Below, piece by piece: positions 1 through 9,257 of a DNA stretch of 64,000 nucleotides (positions are counted from its first letter, which is position 1; each line of letters opens with the position of its first letter). The notes beneath the pieces were generated by a model that saw only the letters and a list, made by a program, of their open reading frames with translations, had not been told where the DNA came from and made no database searches. The stretch covers positions 1-64,000 of the forward strand of contig CANJHS010000001.1 in the NCBI GenBank assembly GCA_947474225.1. Reading direction: 5' to 3'. This stretch comes from Roseiflexaceae bacterium (lineage in GTDB: Bacteria; Chloroflexota; Chloroflexia; Chloroflexales; Roseiflexaceae). The translations under genes were made by a program, and so were the position numbers.

Positions 1-333
1 CATGGCGTGAATGGTGTCAGATTGCTGAACGAACGCACCGTCGACCATGCGCGCAGTGTGCAGCGGTATGCTATTGATGCAACAGCGCAAGGGGTGCTTG
101 TGATGGGGTTGGGATTCCAGCTCCCTGCCTATGATATTGTCTCAGCTATGGGGAAACGTCGTGGGGTATTTGGTCACGGAGGCTGGGGCGGGTCTATCTC
201 GTTTGCAGATCCCGAAAACGATTTCGCCTTCGCGCTAACCAAAACACGCATGGTGAACAGCGATGACACGCTCCCTGTGAGTTTGGCTGTCGCTCAGGCA
301 ATCCGCAAGGAACTCGGCATTCCTGAGGAGTAA
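1..333 (+). CDS. Serine hydrolase, beta-lactamase fold, C-terminal part (cut by window start)
   Basis: The reading frame is open from base 1 and ends with TAA at 331-333, so about 110 C-terminal residues are visible. They align by eye over their whole length with the C-terminus of the next gene. Both carry an H-x-G-W-G-G motif (FGHGGWGG here), an FADP segment, a TKTRM segment and a final L-x-IPE. In class C beta-lactamase/esterase-type serine hydrolases the H-x-G is the third active-site motif (KTG-like). The SxxK nucleophile motif lies outside the window. The substrate cannot be told; these proteins are more often esterases or peptidases than antibiotic-resistance enzymes. It looks like the first member of a tandem duplication with the gene at 459. 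Confidence 0.8.
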   Translation, partial: HGVNGVRLLNERTVDHARSVQRYAIDATAQGVLVMGLGFQLPAYDIVSAMGKRRGVFGHGGWGGSISFADPENDFAFALTKTRMVNSDDTLPVSLAVAQAIRKELGIPEE

Positions 334-458
334 TTAGTCTCATCATGGCGTGAGAAGAGCACTTCGGAATTCCTCAAAGGTATTTTCAGCAGAAATCGAA
401 CGGCACAGTCGCCTCCTACGGCACGTTTTAACTTTCCGATGAATGAAAGGATGCCACC

Positions 459-1562
459 ATGCGAAATGGACCTGAAATGGATGCGCTGCGTACGCAACTC
501 ACAACCCAAATGGATTCCTTGATTGAAAGTGGCCGTGAAGAGGGTATGCAGCTCTCGGTATATCAACATGGCAATCAGATTATCGATATCACACGTGGTG
601 TCCGTGATGATGCAGGGACACCAATGTCTCCCGACGATTTGGTCCTGGTCTGGTCGACAAGCAAAGGTATCACTGCTGCCTCCATCCACCTACTCGCCGA
701 ACGAAATCTACTGGAATATGATGATCCCATTGCGCGGTATTGGCCACAGTTTGCACGCTACGGCAAAGAGGGAATCACCATTCGGCATTTGATGTCCCAC
801 ACAGCCGGTATCCCTCATCTGCCCGAAGACATCAGTATCGAAACGATGTCCAACTGGCAGGAAATGATGGAGTTGTTCGTCGAAATGAAGCCTCAGAGCA
901 TTCCGGGAAGGGTGTATGCGTACCACGGCCTCACCTATGGCTGGCCACTCGGTGAAATCGTCCGTCGGATAGATGGCCGCACATTTGCCCGATTTGTCCA
1001 AGAAGAAATCTGTGCACCGCTAGGTATCAAAAATCTCTTCTTTGGAGTACCTGCAGAACGGGCCCACCAAAAGGCGCGACTGAGCCATGATTTAGAGCGA
1101 CCACAAACAGATGCCCCACCATCCGCAGACCCAGTGCTGATGGCAAATCACCCAAGCATTCAGGCAGCGACCATCCCAGCTGCCAATATGATGGCTAACG
1201 CACGGTCAATTGCGCGCTTTTATGCGAGTCTCATTGGTGATGGTGTCAACAATGTGCGGCTGTTACCACCACGCCGTGTCACGAATATGACTGTAGTGCA
1301 GCGCTGGGGGATGGATCAAACACTGAATCGAGACATGGGCTTCGGGTTAGGCTACATCCTCGGCCATTCTGTGCCCACTCAATCGACGCGTATCAATGCA
1401 TTCGGCCATGATGGATGGGGCGGTGCCTGCGGCTTTGCAGATCCCGACTATGGGTTGGCTGTGGGCTTCACCAAAACACGGATGACGCTCAACCCAAATA
1501 ATCCATCTACTAGCTTGGAGCTCATGCGGACGTTACGTGCTGGCTTGAACATTCCTGAATAA
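459..1562 (+). CDS. Serine hydrolase of the class C beta-lactamase / EstB-like family
   Basis: The 367-residue protein has the three motifs of penicillin-binding/beta-lactamase-fold hydrolases: S66-T-S-K69 (nucleophile serine and general-base lysine), a YHGLTYG segment at Y155 (second motif, where YxN is usual), and H-D-G in FGHDGWGG near residue 310. No signal peptide is evident, so it is probably cytoplasmic and more likely an esterase or amidase than a secreted lactamase. An AAAGGA-like Shine-Dalgarno lies just upstream of the ATG at 459; ATG 477 is an alternative start. It lies 125 bp after a paralogue that ends at 333, and a strong terminator follows. The family call is firm, the substrate unknown. 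Confidence 0.85.
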   Translation: MRNGPEMDALRTQLTTQMDSLIESGREEGMQLSVYQHGNQIIDITRGVRDDAGTPMSPDDLVLVWSTSKGITAASIHLLAERNLLEYDDPIARYWPQFARYGKEGITIRHLMSHTAGIPHLPEDISIETMSNWQEMMELFVEMKPQSIPGRVYAYHGLTYGWPLGEIVRRIDGRTFARFVQEEICAPLGIKNLFFGVPAERAHQKARLSHDLERPQTDAPPSADPVLMANHPSIQAATIPAANMMANARSIARFYASLIGDGVNNVRLLPPRRVTNMTVVQRWGMDQTLNRDMGFGLGYILGHSVPTQSTRINAFGHDGWGGACGFADPDYGLAVGFTKTRMTLNPNNPSTSLELMRTLRAGLNIPE

Positions 1563-1575
1563 TTGCAGCATAGCA

Positions 1576-1609
1576 AACGCCCTCCATCCAAACGTTGGAG
1601 GGCGTTTTT
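1576..1609 (+). terminator. Rho-independent terminator of the serine hydrolase genes
   Basis: An 11-bp perfect GC-rich stem (1576-1586 with 1596-1606) and a 9-nt loop are followed by a T run on the plus strand. It sits 13 bp after the stop at 1562 and just before the end of the convergent lipoprotein gene. Confidence 0.9.
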
Positions 1610-1624
1610 CTTGTGTTCGTTTGA

Positions 1625-2656
1625 TCAGTTGTTGGTAATGATGATCGTTGTTTTTCCATCCGCTGCAGTAATGACAACCGAGATTTGTTTGCCGTCTTTG
1701 GAGTACATCTGCATCACCATGTCCGCTGTGTCCATACCCCCCTCGATGGAGGTATATCCTGCGGCGGGGAGTGCTTTGGCATAGAACTTCGCAGTATCAG
1801 TGATGCTCCCGGCGGTTGTAAAAGAAGCCATTTCACCAGTCTGCATGCTGACAACCGCATCTTCGGGCTTTGGCCAAGAGGTATCAGCCATTGCCGTACA
1901 TTCCGAAGGCAATTGTAAAGCCGGCACCGCATTGATGTCTGAAAGCACATACGACCATCGAAACGGTTCAAAAGCATCACCGTTTTTGGTTGTGCCTTCG
2001 ACATCCCATTGCATCGTGTAGCGATCCTGACGGTCTACAATGACGGTGCTCCGATACGACGTTCCATCATCGAGTCTATTGTCGTAGGTATATTTGTCGG
2101 TAGGTCGACCATTTACATCTGGACCGGCCCCTGCGGCGACAAGATCATAGCCAAACGTATCGAGAATGGTTTCTGGCTTAAAGATATTCGTGTTTTCGTC
2201 CACGTTCGCCACGATGATACAGGATTGCGGGTCACCACTGACCATGTATGTTTTGTCTGCAGTAGTAACAAGCATCGTCTGTGTATCGCCGGTATTCGTG
2301 CTCTGCCATATGCTCATTGAGACAACCGGATTTCGTTGCGAAGACTGCTTCCATGACCAGGTATCTTCTTTTCCATTGAGGGTTACTGCATAGCTAAAAG
2401 TCAGTGTGTAGCTATCGAGAGCCTGTAAGTTTTGTGCGTAGGTGCTGGGAGTCCAAACGTTGCCTGTATCGCCCGTTGCGTTCGCATCTGTTGATTCTGC
2501 CGTCTGGGGTTGCTCAGATTCTGCAGGTGTTGGTTCGTCGCTCCCAACGGAGGTATCTGCTGGTGCTGCACTTTGATCTGATGGAGCGGATGCATTACCG
2601 CACGCAATTACCAAAAAAGTAGCAAGAATCAGCAAAACTACATGGCGAAATTTCAT
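1625..2656 (-). CDS. Secreted lipoprotein, possibly LppX/LolA-like
   Basis: The 343-residue product begins MKFRHVV, has a hydrophobic stretch and a lipobox V-I-A-C at residues 16-19, then a Ser/Ala/Glu/Thr-rich linker to about residue 65. An AAAGGGG Shine-Dalgarno lies 8 nt before the ATG at 2656; longer versions of the frame lack one. The mature part (LDSYTLTFSYAV..., several Tyr/Thr/Trp-rich beta-like strands, an RSTVIVDRQD segment) resembles the half-barrel LppX/LprG/LolA-type carriers seen in Chloroflexota and actinobacterial lipoproteins. That resemblance is an impression, not a motif match. It lies 58 bp downstream of the GH106-like gene on the same strand and may be co-transcribed. The sorting signal is clear; the function is unknown. 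Confidence 0.75.
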   Translation of the reverse strand: MKFRHVVLLILATFLVIACGNASAPSDQSAAPADTSVGSDEPTPAESEQPQTAESTDANATGDTGNVWTPSTYAQNLQALDSYTLTFSYAVTLNGKEDTWSWKQSSQRNPVVSMSIWQSTNTGDTQTMLVTTADKTYMVSGDPQSCIIVANVDENTNIFKPETILDTFGYDLVAAGAGPDVNGRPTDKYTYDNRLDDGTSYRSTVIVDRQDRYTMQWDVEGTTKNGDAFEPFRWSYVLSDINAVPALQLPSECTAMADTSWPKPEDAVVSMQTGEMASFTTAGSITDTAKFYAKALPAAGYTSIEGGMDTADMVMQMYSKDGKQISVVITAADGKTTIIITNN

Positions 2657-2714
2657 TGGATCCCCTTTCTTATGGTAAGTAACGGCTTCATAGTACACCA
2701 CGCCACCTCGATTT

Positions 2715-5700
2715 TCAATACTTCCAGCCACGCAATTCTATGCGACCGAGAATCCCACTTACCTCTTGATGCGCGCTTGTATAGTGTGTCGGGCTATGCG
2801 CTGCCATATATGGTGCCAACGTGTTCGTGACGACAAGCGTGATCATATTTGCGCCCGACTTGATGGCATCGCCGACATCAAACAGATACGGAGACCAAAC
2901 CCGCGGCGAGAACACAATCCCGTTTACTTCGACTGCAACCGTACCACGGACTTCTGCGAGCGCAAGTACCCAGTGCGCGCAGTCAGATTCGATCAAAACC
3001 GTCCGTGTATATCTGACAGCTCCTGCATAATCCCCCAACCCTTGTGAGGCAAAATTCTCGGGTAAGCTGCATTCTGCCATTCCCCATTGGTATGAGATTG
3101 GTGCAGTCAGCATTGCAGCATCTGCAGCGCCTGTCGATGCACTGAGCATCAACAATGCTTCTCTTGCAGTGGTAGGTAGCTCGGCGATTCCGCTCCGGAC
3201 AGGTACTGCTTCGCCATCCACCGTCAAATCTACCTGTGCGGCAGTTGTAATGGTGAGATGAGTGGCACCACACGGAATGCGCCATTGCAACGACGTTTTG
3301 CGTGTCAAGCCAGGGTAGGCATCGGGTGTGAGTCGCACCACCGTGTCGTCTGCAGGACGGTCTTCGAGCCAATCAGCGCCAGGGAGAGGATGCGGTCGGC
3401 GGTCGATGAGCGGCCAACCGGGATCCATGTCGTTATACAAATCGGGGTCGGTGGCGAACGTCAAATCGACCCATTGGCGCCGACGGAGTTTGGCAACCGC
3501 CGGCGTCCCGCCACTGCGTACACACTGCCACCCCGCGCCACTCAATACCCGGGTAGACGCACCGTCAGCGTCATAGCGGCCATCGACCATCACGGCCACG
3601 CCACGGCCGCTGTCGAGCGCGTGAATTTCGATGTGGTGTGCACCGGCAGCGAGGGGACCCAAGCGGTACGGTTGCACACGCACGGTGCTGCCGTAGGGAT
3701 CGAATCCACCTTGGCGACCCACCTCGACACCATCGATACGCACGCTGACAGGCACATCAGCGACGACCATCAATGCGCCATCACGTGCATCTGCAGCGAG
3801 GTGAAACTGGTGTCCAAATGTCACATACGTCGAGGCAACGGGCGCATCTGGCTGCTCCATCCAGGTCGGGCGAATGTAGCGATCCGGATGGCGCAGCACG
3901 GCCCAGCTAGCTCGTAACTGCATCGACTGCTCGGGTGTCAAGTGGAATTCCAACAGATGCCGCCCCGCCGCGAACCGCCCATCCACAAACGCCGCATAGC
4001 CCGGGCTATCCGACGAGACGAGGACTCCGTCGAGCCAGATTTTCTTGGCCGCCGCAGCCGACACGACCAATGCACCGTCGACTGCGTCTTCGAGCACAAA
4101 TGTCGTCCGCACGCACACCGTCTGCAGCGGACTTACCTTGCCAAATGCCATATATTCTTCGGGGACATACCCCTTCGGTCCGAGCATGCCCCAGTGCAAG
4201 GAATCTTTGTGAATCCCCCGCGTCAGCGAATACACGACCGGTTGCCAGCCCTGGACACACAGTGGATCTGCACCCTGCTGCAATTGCGGCAGATGCGGGG
4301 TTACGTTTTCGGTGCGTGCATACCATCCGAATGTCCCAAAGCCTTGCGTCTGCACTCCTGCGTCACCGTGGAAGCGTACTGTCTGCGGCATCAGTAACTC
4401 GCTCGCAGGGCGATGCAAATCGCCATAGCGATTATCAACCGAAGGTTCAATGGACATCTGCCACGTACCGTCGAGTGGAATACTCTCGACGGCGGACAAC
4501 GGCAACGATGCATGCTGCGAACGAGATACGAGGCCAGCGGCATCGGGAATGAAAACTAATGCAATCGGGGAATCGGCAAAGGAAACGCGCCAACTGCCAT
4601 CGTTTGTCGCTGCTAACGGCACACGCTTGCCATCAGTCACATGCCACTGCTCGGCAGAAAGAACACCAGGCATGTGCAGTTGCAGTTCGCTCGGCAGACG
4701 ACTTCTGTCGAAGTCGTACGGGGTGCTGTTCCAATGGCCATTCCAGGCAAACGTCGAGGCGGATGCGAACGGGGTCACCAATACCACACGGCCGCCGTCG
4801 ACCTGCCGTTCTAACACATGAACCGACCCATCAATACGCCGTGGAATCCGGTGTAATACTGCTGGTACATCAACGACAGTGGCGACATGCAGTATTTGGT
4901 GGCATTGGCTCAGTTGTGATGGCATTGTTTCAACCGCAATGACCAAGCCTCCCGCACGGGCAAAATCAATAATCACCGCTGCGGCAGCCGGTTCAATATG
5001 GGTAATCGCAGGCAGAATAAGGCATCGATATGCCTCTTCCGACACACACAATTGCCCGTCTGCGTGCACTGCGCGGGCGATTGATGCATCATCGATCATG
5101 TCATAGTCACGTCGGTCTGCATCGAGGATTCCTGGTTTGGGATTATTCCAAAACATCGAACCGGTGATTGCGACAAAACACTTTTCTGCGCGCTGTGCAG
5201 CTGCCCCAGGACCGTGCATACGATAATCGGCTTGGACCGTTGTGGTCGGGAACAACACCGCGATGTCGCAAACATGACGACCCAGCGACAATATACCGGT
5301 CAGTCGCATGACTGCATCTGCCATGACACGGTAATGCTTCCAGTACGGCTGGCGCCAGCAGGTGGACGGCGGCGCCCACTCCCACCATCCACCACGCGTC
5401 GAATAATAGACCGCGTGTGGGTTGTACAGGGTCAGACCCGCACGCAGCCAGGGAACCAACCAGTCGAACGTCTCTTCGATGGTGCCGCCCCAGCCACTGC
5501 TGTGGAAGGCCTCGATCCACGAGCGTGGGCGCTGGTAGAGGTGCGCCATAGAGGAATGGATTTTGCCATTGCCGTGATGATCGCTGCCCGGCGCGCCGTA
5601 CCAGCTGTGGGTCTGCATGTAATCTGCATATTCATCGACCGCACCGATGGGCAACGCCATCCGCGCTGGACTTTGCTGGTCGAAGCCACAAATTAACCCG

Positions 5701-6575
5701 TGTAGGGCATGCCAGTCATAGAACGGTTTGAAGAACGCAGCCTCGGCGCGGTGTGCACGCCAGCGCTGATAGTCGATACGTACCTGTTGGTCATCGGCTG
5801 ATTCACCTTCGTAGAGTGAACCGAAACGCTCCAAGAGGTCGTAGCCATAGTGCGCTTGGAATGATGGTGCGAAATCTGCACTCCAGGTGGGCATCGACGG
5901 CATTTCGTCTTGGAATGAACCGACGATAACATCGCCAAAGTAGTCCCCAGCTTCGCGTTCAAAGGCCTCGTGCACGGTCGCGCGCAATGCAAGGCATGCA
6001 GCAGGATTGAGGTAATCAAAGCCGCGCTGCATCATAAAGACGAGGCGGACATGATGCTCTCCGGTCGCAGTCGTTTGCACTGCGTTACCAACTATCTGCA
6101 GGGTGGTCATCTGTCCTGCGCCGTCGATCTGCACGGCAGCCAGCGGGGTCCCACCAGCGGGGAACGTGACTACACCAGCCTCGGCACACGCAATCCGCTG
6201 GCTCCTTAATTCTTGTCCGGCATAGGAAGGCTCGCCGCGTACCAGTGTGCCTTGCAGATTCGCACCCGAAAAGCCAATCTGGTCATAAAACCACAGTCGA
6301 ATGCCCAACGAACGTGCATCAGCACACACCCCGCGGAAGATATCCCACCATTCTTTCGTCAAAAAGGCCGGCTCGTCAGCGAGTGAACCGTGCAGCGGGC
6401 CAGACGGTGCGAGATTCAAAATCACCAAGTTATAGACACCGCCGGCAGCAAATTGCTCGAGTTGCCAGCGCAATCGCCCCGATTCGAGCCGTTCTCCACT
6501 CCACCACCAGATTGGCGCTGGGGAAAAGGCATGATCGGGGTGCGTCAATCGCTGGATTGCATCTGCACTGGTCAT
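2715..6575 (-). CDS. Large intracellular glycoside hydrolase, GH106-like (putative alpha-L-rhamnosidase)
   Basis: The 1286-residue protein has no signal peptide. The N-terminus has the PAPIWWWSGE/QLEQFAAGGV pattern and a WFYDQIGFSGANLQG segment typical of GH106-related glycosidases (barrel with PSG-AGG-like loop). A GSFQDEMPS segment (D223-E224) is a plausible acidic catalytic region. A central LGRHVCDIAVLFP segment follows. The C-terminal end carries a jelly-roll sugar-binding module (GLGDYAGAVRYTRTV, then VEVNGIVFSPRVWSPY, then NMITLVVTNTLAPY). The ATG at 6575 is chosen because it overlaps the upstream isomerase stop as ATGA, implying translational coupling. Known members remove terminal L-rhamnose, but arabinosidase or related activity cannot be excluded. 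The cytoplasmic location means substrates are imported oligosaccharides or glycosides. Family-level call only. Confidence 0.75.
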   Translation of the reverse strand: MTSADAIQRLTHPDHAFSPAPIWWWSGERLESGRLRWQLEQFAAGGVYNLVILNLAPSGPLHGSLADEPAFLTKEWWDIFRGVCADARSLGIRLWFYDQIGFSGANLQGTLVRGEPSYAGQELRSQRIACAEAGVVTFPAGGTPLAAVQIDGAGQMTTLQIVGNAVQTTATGEHHVRLVFMMQRGFDYLNPAACLALRATVHEAFEREAGDYFGDVIVGSFQDEMPSMPTWSADFAPSFQAHYGYDLLERFGSLYEGESADDQQVRIDYQRWRAHRAEAAFFKPFYDWHALHGLICGFDQQSPARMALPIGAVDEYADYMQTHSWYGAPGSDHHGNGKIHSSMAHLYQRPRSWIEAFHSSGWGGTIEETFDWLVPWLRAGLTLYNPHAVYYSTRGGWWEWAPPSTCWRQPYWKHYRVMADAVMRLTGILSLGRHVCDIAVLFPTTTVQADYRMHGPGAAAQRAEKCFVAITGSMFWNNPKPGILDADRRDYDMIDDASIARAVHADGQLCVSEEAYRCLILPAITHIEPAAAAVIIDFARAGGLVIAVETMPSQLSQCHQILHVATVVDVPAVLHRIPRRIDGSVHVLERQVDGGRVVLVTPFASASTFAWNGHWNSTPYDFDRSRLPSELQLHMPGVLSAEQWHVTDGKRVPLAATNDGSWRVSFADSPIALVFIPDAAGLVSRSQHASLPLSAVESIPLDGTWQMSIEPSVDNRYGDLHRPASELLMPQTVRFHGDAGVQTQGFGTFGWYARTENVTPHLPQLQQGADPLCVQGWQPVVYSLTRGIHKDSLHWGMLGPKGYVPEEYMAFGKVSPLQTVCVRTTFVLEDAVDGALVVSAAAAKKIWLDGVLVSSDSPGYAAFVDGRFAAGRHLLEFHLTPEQSMQLRASWAVLRHPDRYIRPTWMEQPDAPVASTYVTFGHQFHLAADARDGALMVVADVPVSVRIDGVEVGRQGGFDPYGSTVRVQPYRLGPLAAGAHHIEIHALDSGRGVAVMVDGRYDADGASTRVLSGAGWQCVRSGGTPAVAKLRRRQWVDLTFATDPDLYNDMDPGWPLIDRRPHPLPGADWLEDRPADDTVVRLTPDAYPGLTRKTSLQWRIPCGATHLTITTAAQVDLTVDGEAVPVRSGIAELPTTAREALLMLSASTGAADAAMLTAPISYQWGMAECSLPENFASQGLGDYAGAVRYTRTVLIESDCAHWVLALAEVRGTVAVEVNGIVFSPRVWSPYLFDVGDAIKSGANMITLVVTNTLAPYMAAHSPTHYTSAHQEVSGILGRIELRGWKY

Positions 6576-8011
6576 GCCACCACCACACATTCTATGCCTA
6601 ACAACCGTGCCACATGCTGCAGCACTGTCGCATGATGACCAATCCCCAGAGCGACATGATGGGTCGGCGCTTGTTCGCACCAGGTATCCATGAAGGTCGC
6701 GGGGTCGAGCGCAAACTTGAGTCGGCTGTTCGTATTACCGATTTGCAGCACGGGGCCAGGGATTGACTGCCCTTCAGCGACCAACATACGCAGTTTGCCA
6801 TTGCCGTCTTGGGTCACGCCGAGGATTGTAATGGGACCGGTTTTGACGGTCAGCTCAATCGAAATCCCTTCGCCAGATTTGCCGTGATACAAGCTCAATG
6901 CCCGCATGTTCGGTTTTTTATCGCTGATGTGCGGGTGCGCAGGGCCGTCATGACCCATCAACACAAATTGTTCGGGAACGTCCATAGCATAGAACTCGGT
7001 AAACGATCCCCCTGCCCCGATGCGGTCCATGATGAACATGGCGACCGCAGTTTTGAGATCCCCTTCACCGGCACAGGGGATGCCCTGCCACGTCAACAGC
7101 GTCGCACCGACAATCAAATGTGCCGCTGCATCCGCGGTGGGCATACCAGGGATGCCACGATGGTAATAACAGAGTGCATCCAAACGGTGACGTTCTACCA
7201 ATGTATCGAGTCCGAGTGATGTTGCTGCTGCATTGTGTAACCCATCGGGAGTAACCGCCTTGGAGATACGGTCGACACCGACTGGTGCTTCGACGAACGA
7301 TGTACGAATACGGTCTACACGTTGCTGTATGTTGTCTGGAGCGGACGACTGTGTTGCTTCAGCAAGTTCGTCGAATTCGAGCCATTCGACGTGTGCGCCG
7401 AGTTGGGCATGCAGCATTGTCGGGTCGCTATACATGTCAAGCATGCCGGGATACGGGTGCCCCAGCATCCCAATACGGGAATTACGCAGGGCTGCTACGG
7501 CACCTGCGGCACGGATCCATTCGCCAATGCGACCCCAGGCACGAGGGTCATCGTGCAACGTTCCCGAGACGACTTGGAAGGGGATATGTGCCCGGCGGAA
7601 TGCGTTCGAAATTTCGGGAACGCAACATGCAGCACATGCCGCAAGCCAATTCGCCGTATCGGTATTTGGATAATCGAGTTGGGCGACGGGCTGCAGATTG
7701 AGGACAAGCACCTGAGTATTGGCACGCTGCACAATGGGTAACACTTGCGAAGACGTCGCATAGGTAGCGGTATGGCAGATGAGGAGGTCAACTTGTGATT
7801 TCGCAAAAAACTGCCCTGCTGCAGTGGCTTCCTGGGCGGTGTCGACCATGTTCGCGCCGATGACGTCAGCACCGAGCGTACGCAGCTGTTGGGCGATGAA
7901 TTCGTAGTACGAAAGCAATTCCTCGCGCAGTCCCGGGAACTGATTCCAATAGGCTTCGAGGCCAATCGCAAACAAGCCAATGCGGGGTTTCGTAACCGGC
8001 ACATGCTGCAT
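6572..8011 (-). CDS. L-arabinose/L-fucose isomerase family protein (AraA-type)
   Basis: The 479-residue protein has the open Rossmann-like N-terminal half of sugar isomerases. Candidate metal ligands match the AraA arrangement: E316 in a GEGDLKTA motif, E339 in GSFTEFYAMD, H354 or H359 in GHDGPAHPH, and H451/H452 in THHVALGIGHH. Family members interconvert an aldose and ketose with Mn2+ in the cytoplasm. The start at 8011 is set by an AAAGGAG Shine-Dalgarno 6 nt upstream; a longer frame to 8092 lacks one. The gene overlaps the GH106-like gene by 4 bp, so the glycosidase and isomerase are probably made together, the first releasing and the second isomerising the sugar. Which sugar (arabinose, fucose, or another) cannot be read from the sequence. 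Confidence 0.82.
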   Translation of the reverse strand: MQHVPVTKPRIGLFAIGLEAYWNQFPGLREELLSYYEFIAQQLRTLGADVIGANMVDTAQEATAAGQFFAKSQVDLLICHTATYATSSQVLPIVQRANTQVLVLNLQPVAQLDYPNTDTANWLAACAACCVPEISNAFRRAHIPFQVVSGTLHDDPRAWGRIGEWIRAAGAVAALRNSRIGMLGHPYPGMLDMYSDPTMLHAQLGAHVEWLEFDELAEATQSSAPDNIQQRVDRIRTSFVEAPVGVDRISKAVTPDGLHNAAATSLGLDTLVERHRLDALCYYHRGIPGMPTADAAAHLIVGATLLTWQGIPCAGEGDLKTAVAMFIMDRIGAGGSFTEFYAMDVPEQFVLMGHDGPAHPHISDKKPNMRALSLYHGKSGEGISIELTVKTGPITILGVTQDGNGKLRMLVAEGQSIPGPVLQIGNTNSRLKFALDPATFMDTWCEQAPTHHVALGIGHHATVLQHVARLLGIECVVVA

Positions 8012-8094
8012 ATCCGACTCCTTTGTCGCGTCATGAGATGATGCCTCAAGTGTAGCAGAGTGTATCTGTGCTGTCGGGGAATTCCCTTTCAATT

Positions 8095-8126
8095 ACACAA
8101 AAAACCGGGTGACGTACGTCACCCGG
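8095..8126 (-). terminator. Terminator of the dioxygenase gene (22-bp perfect palindrome)
   Basis: Bases 8105-8126 form a perfect 22-bp palindrome, GC-rich at its ends. Read on the minus strand it is followed by a T6 run. It lies 16 bp after the dioxygenase stop, so the dioxygenase is probably a separate transcript from the isomerase gene. Confidence 0.88.
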
Positions 8127-8141
8127 CGTTCGAAAGTATGT

Positions 8142-8927
8142 TTAATCGGCAAAAGGCGGTCGTGGATAGCCGACGCCAAATGGTTCTTCGGGCCGCTTCC
8201 AATCGCCAATCAGCGCGCGCCGCAGCGGCGTCGTACGGGCGACGAAGGCAGGGTCGTTATGCAAGCGATCCGACGGTATCAGCCAGGGTGGGGAATAGAC
8301 GATATGCATTGTGTGGCGGTCGAAGTCACGATCATTACGACCAGTACGGTGGAAGACCCCTTGGTGGAACAACAGCGCCGTGCCCGGTTTGCCGCAAATG
8401 ACATCGCGGATAGGCAAATCGTTCTCGTCCGCTTTGATGTCCTTGGGCCAGGCAGTCATATGATTGTGCGACCCGGGAATCATCACCATGTTGCCCATGC
8501 CGTCCTCAGACTGATCGGTCAAGTAGTACCCGACGCGGAGTTGCATGATAGGGGTTTGGGCAGACGATAAACGGCGGAACTCGTAGACGCCGGACCCGTC
8601 CTGGTGATAACCACCACCTTTGGTATTAGCCGGTTGGACGGTGGCCCAGGTGCTCTGCAAAATGAAAAAGTCACCCATCAGATTACGGATTTTGGGCAGC
8701 ACCGAAGGGTGGTCAATCAATTCTTCGATGGCTTGTTCGGACTCATACAAATGCCCGAGCTGACGCCATTCGCCCGCAGGGTACGCACTGTGAGCACGTC
8801 GCGAAGCAGCCAAAACGGCTTCGACTTCTGCTGGCGATAATGCATCTGGAATCACGAGGTAGCCGAACGTGTCGAACATGAATCGTTCGTGCTCGGTCAT
8901 TACACCAGGTTTGGCAATCGGGATCAT
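8142..8927 (-). CDS. Phytanoyl-CoA dioxygenase (PhyH) family Fe(II)/2-oxoglutarate oxygenase
   Basis: The 261-residue protein has the facial triad of Fe(II)/2-oxoglutarate oxygenases: H108-Q-D110 in GGGYHQDGSG and distal H193 in VFHRTGRN, with R204 as the likely 2-oxoglutarate anchor. The start at 8927 follows an AAGGAGG Shine-Dalgarno by 6 nt. PhyH-family members hydroxylate many small molecules; bacterial ones often act on natural products, ectoine or sugar-linked compounds, so no substrate is assigned. The gene lies upstream of the isomerase/glycosidase pair on the same strand but is separated by its own terminator. Its upstream side borders the repeat element beginning near 9007. Confidence 0.85.
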   Translation of the reverse strand: MIPIAKPGVMTEHERFMFDTFGYLVIPDALSPAEVEAVLAASRRAHSAYPAGEWRQLGHLYESEQAIEELIDHPSVLPKIRNLMGDFFILQSTWATVQPANTKGGGYHQDGSGVYEFRRLSSAQTPIMQLRVGYYLTDQSEDGMGNMVMIPGSHNHMTAWPKDIKADENDLPIRDVICGKPGTALLFHQGVFHRTGRNDRDFDRHTMHIVYSPPWLIPSDRLHNDPAFVARTTPLRRALIGDWKRPEEPFGVGYPRPPFAD

Positions 8928-9036
8928 CGTTGACCTCCTTGTTGTGGGTTGTGCGTGCATATGATGCTGGTAGTAGAGGATTTTGTCAATTGAATACAAA
9001 GAGTCGATCACGCAGAGGCGGGGATATACGGATTGC

Positions 9037-9181
9037 TATGACAGGCGTGGTACATACAGATACAACGAGCGAGGTACATACTCATGCAGAGGGTGAGATA
9101 TACACTGGAACGACGGGCGAGGTGTGCATTGTAATGACGGGCGAGGTGTGTGTTTTAAAACGGGCGAGGTGTACCTCGCCC
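9037..9181. repeat. 24-bp degenerate tandem repeat, six copies
   Basis: A core gcgaggt (or variant) recurs at exactly 24-bp steps: 9045, 9069, 9093, 9117, 9141 and 9165. Similarity rises toward the right-hand copies. The last copy closes into the inverted repeat at 9162-9181. The period is eight codons, but no convincing gene uses it. Confidence 0.85.
9162..9181. repeat. REP-like inverted repeat left of the RAYT gene
   Basis: gggcgaggt, a 2-nt loop and acctcgccc form a 9-bp perfect stem. The same element recurs at 9739-9758 on the other side of the transposase remnant, and with one change at 11760-11779. Confidence 0.8.
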
Positions 9182-9257
9182 TTGAGTTGCATGATGCGTA
9201 CCTTTTTTCGACAGTTAAACGGTATAGCATTTGAATTCGTTTTCTATCGAGTTGCAT

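Noticed and set aside
459-1562. Antibiotic-resistance beta-lactamase
   Set aside because: It has the fold motifs but no signal peptide and a YHGLTYG second motif like esterase-type relatives, so resistance is not supported.
3258-3917. Plus-strand open frame of 219 codons inside the GH106-like gene
   Set aside because: Composition is Arg/His-rich with no motifs, the usual look of an antisense frame under a long GC-balanced gene.
9037-9181. Possible CRISPR array
   Set aside because: Units are contiguous and degenerate at 24-bp period, with no unique spacers and no cas genes nearby.
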